A DNA stretch of 64,000 bases from assembly GCF_037892605.1 (NCBI RefSeq), contig NZ_JBBKTU010000001.1, positions 496,001 to 560,000 of the forward strand. Reading direction: 5' to 3'. The position numbers and the translations under genes are program-made. Source of the stretch: Lacibacter sp. H407. GTDB taxonomy: Bacteria > Bacteroidota > Bacteroidia > Chitinophagales > Chitinophagaceae. Positions 62,583 through 64,000 of the stretch are shown piece by piece. Every line of letters begins with the position of its first letter. The stretch's first letter is position 1. Under the pieces are notes generated by a model. The model saw only the letters and a program-made list of their open reading frames with translations. It was not told the origin of the DNA and did no database searches.

Positions 62583-63928
62583 GATATGGTTGTATTGTCG
62601 GTAATTGTTTCTTTTTTTGCTTCGCCATACCAATCGATCTTACGGGAGTAATACATCACAATTGCAAGCAGGATGAACAAACCAATACTTCCAAACAATA
62701 ACGCTCCATCCTGTAATTGGATAAGAATATAAATAAAGCCGTACAATGATGACAGGAATACCAGCAACGCAATGGCAACAGTTGATTGTTTAAAGATGCT
62801 GTAAGTGTATGATGTGATCAGTCCAATCGTAGCAACTGATGCAATCAGGTATGCAATATTAAATCCTGTGTATTCAGAAACAGATAACAACAACGTATAA
62901 AATATACAAAGAGCTAATCCCACCAACACATATTGCAAAGGATGTACACTTCGTTTCTTTAGCGTTTCAATAAAAAAGTAAAGGAAGAATGTAAGTGCAA
63001 TAAAAAGCAACGCATATTTTACTGTACGCATGGTTTTACTGTACGAATCAACACCCTGTAACAATTCTACACCAAATGCAAATCCATCAATATTCTGTTT
63101 GCCTTCTTTCCATAGCTGCGGAATATCACGTGTGAAATGAAGGATGTTCCAACTCGCAGTAAATCCTTTATCAGTAATGCTGTGTTGAGTTGGTAAAAAT
63201 TTACCGTCAAACGAAGGGTCGGGCCATGTGGATCGTAATTGTACATTGGTTTGTTTACCAAGTGGTGTAAAGTAAAGCCGCTCCGATCCCTTGAGTTTCA
63301 ATTTGACCTCATATGATGGTCCTGAATCTTTTAATGCCAACGCATTTTTTAATAAACTACTTACACCTGAACCTGCAATATCTGTTGGCGGAAAACCGGG
63401 ATCCATTTCTGATGATGCCCCATTCCAGTTTAATGACAATGCTTCTGCAATACCCCTGTTGTCGGATATACCAAGACAAAGCCTCACTTCATTCCACAAA
63501 ACATCTGCAGGATCAATACCAAGCTGCGAAAGTTGTACCGGCAAAAATTTTCCGCTGATCGTCAGGTCTGATTTATAAAGAATGATCTTGAAAATACTTC
63601 TGCTACGCTCTTCCGGAATCAGTTCGCCATTGATATTTTCTGATTCAGGTAAATAATGCATCATGCGTTTCACCATCATCACTTTTCCTTTATCGTCAAC
63701 AAACTTTTCCTGGTAGGGAATCATTAAAAAGGGACCGCTTACCGTTTGGGCTGATGCCCATTTAGAACTTACTTCGGCTATTACTTCACGTTGCCTGTCT
63801 TGTCGTTCACGAACCAATTCAGTTATAAAAGCAGTTGGTATCAATAATACCAGGATGAGAAAACCAACAAGAATGGATTTGATAAAGATGCCATACCGTT
63901 GCCAGAAAGAAGGTTGTTGTGTGTCCAT
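62579..63928 (-). CDS. creD: CreD-family inner-membrane protein
   Basis: CreD proteins are inner-membrane proteins of envelope stress; in E. coli creD is induced by the CreBC system. The 449-residue protein has one N-terminal helix (about 13-33), the CreD motif SSKWASAQTVSGPFLMIPY, a large periplasmic domain and four to five C-terminal helices starting near residue 310. The ATG at 63928 (MDTQQPSFWQRYGI) is the family start. It heads an operon with Coq4-like, dgkA and DUF1361 genes. A palindrome (63947-63963) lies at the promoter. Confidence 0.88.
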   Translation of the reverse strand: MDTQQPSFWQRYGIFIKSILVGFLILVLLIPTAFITELVRERQDRQREVIAEVSSKWASAQTVSGPFLMIPYQEKFVDDKGKVMMVKRMMHYLPESENINGELIPEERSRSIFKIILYKSDLTISGKFLPVQLSQLGIDPADVLWNEVRLCLGISDNRGIAEALSLNWNGASSEMDPGFPPTDIAGSGVSSLLKNALALKDSGPSYEVKLKLKGSERLYFTPLGKQTNVQLRSTWPDPSFDGKFLPTQHSITDKGFTASWNILHFTRDIPQLWKEGKQNIDGFAFGVELLQGVDSYSKTMRTVKYALLFIALTFFLYFFIETLKKRSVHPLQYVLVGLALCIFYTLLLSVSEYTGFNIAYLIASVATIGLITSYTYSIFKQSTVAIALLVFLSSLYGFIYILIQLQDGALLFGSIGLFILLAIVMYYSRKIDWYGEAKKETITDNTTIS

Positions 63929-63939
63929 TATGTTTATTT

Positions 63940-63963
63940 TAAAAGTACTTTGAATTTCAAAGT
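63940..63963 (-). promoter_or_regulatory. creD promoter region with palindrome
   Basis: ACTTTGAA-T-TTCAAAGT (63947-63963) is a perfect 8-bp palindrome about the central T. On the minus strand it runs straight into TACTTTTA (63940-63947), a near-consensus -7. The palindrome thus lies between -33 and -7, as a repressor operator would. Confidence 0.5.
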
Positions 63964-63979
63964 TTATGTACAAAAAAAT

Positions 63980-64000
63980 TTACTTGCCCATTTGCTTGAT
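63980..64000 (-). CDS. Possible 3' end of an upstream gene (regulator?)
   Basis: On the minus strand, the last bases of the window read in one frame as IKQMGK and a TAA stop (63980-63982). In many Bacteroidota a winged-helix regulator precedes creD, and this could be its C-terminus. Seven codons prove nothing on their own. Confidence 0.25.
   Translation of the reverse strand: MKQMGK

Overview
This window is a stretch of bacterial chromosome from a member of the Bacteroidota, most likely the family Chitinophagaceae; I cannot fix the genus. The evidence is the -7 promoter element TAnnTTTG, which I find in front of at least fourteen genes, an almost complete lack of Shine-Dalgarno sites, a type 9 secretion sorting tail, TonB-linked receptors with carboxypeptidase-like N-domains, DUF3078, DUF4870 and DUF1361 proteins, and a LytTR two-component system. 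Coding density is high. I found no tRNA, rRNA, CRISPR array, insertion sequence or prophage.

Layout. 1-9.4 kb holds housekeeping and membrane genes: a partial surface protein, scpA, a DUF3078 barrel, mscL, a PPK2 kinase, an EamA exporter, frr, a WecA/MraY-like transferase, half a transketolase, a LolE-like permease and rbfA. 9.4-16.3 kb has an MsbA-like ABC exporter, a glycine-rich RRM protein, a DksA-like protein with a histone-H1-like tail, and a type 2 ileS with a swapped GXHH signature. 16.4-27.7 kb is a nearly complete heme factory (hemN, hemJ, hemH, then hemACDEFBL), taking charged glutamate to protoheme. 27.8-32.7 kb is an iron-uptake cassette (PepSY protein, TonB-dependent receptor, AraC regulator). 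32.9-36.6 kb has gyrB and small proteins. 36.7-41.2 kb couples a large outer-membrane receptor to a LytTR two-component system. 41.3-50.3 kb has mfd, a giant secreted subtilase and a small membrane protein. 50.4-57.6 kb has translation and quality-control genes (glyQS, mazG-like, dtd, arfB), a di-heme peroxidase, a coiled-coil protein, a flippase, a lipoprotein and an MBL hydrolase. 57.7-64 kb has a 1144-residue outer-membrane protein and a tight envelope operon (creD, Coq4-like, dgkA, DUF1361).

How it fits together. Heme synthesis, iron acquisition and a di-heme peroxidase sit in one region. Both oxygen-dependent (HemF) and oxygen-independent (HemN) coproporphyrinogen oxidases are present, which suits fluctuating oxygen. 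The mfd-kinase-regulator-receptor block looks like a sensor controlling a neighbouring outer-membrane protein, because the two promoters share an exact 11-base motif. The most unusual material is the IleRS signature, the shared LytTR-linked motif, several stutter-like intergenic repeats clustered around the heme genes (one inside hemC), a REP-like inverted pair, and the 1144-residue fusion whose N-domain looks like a dead metallopeptidase.
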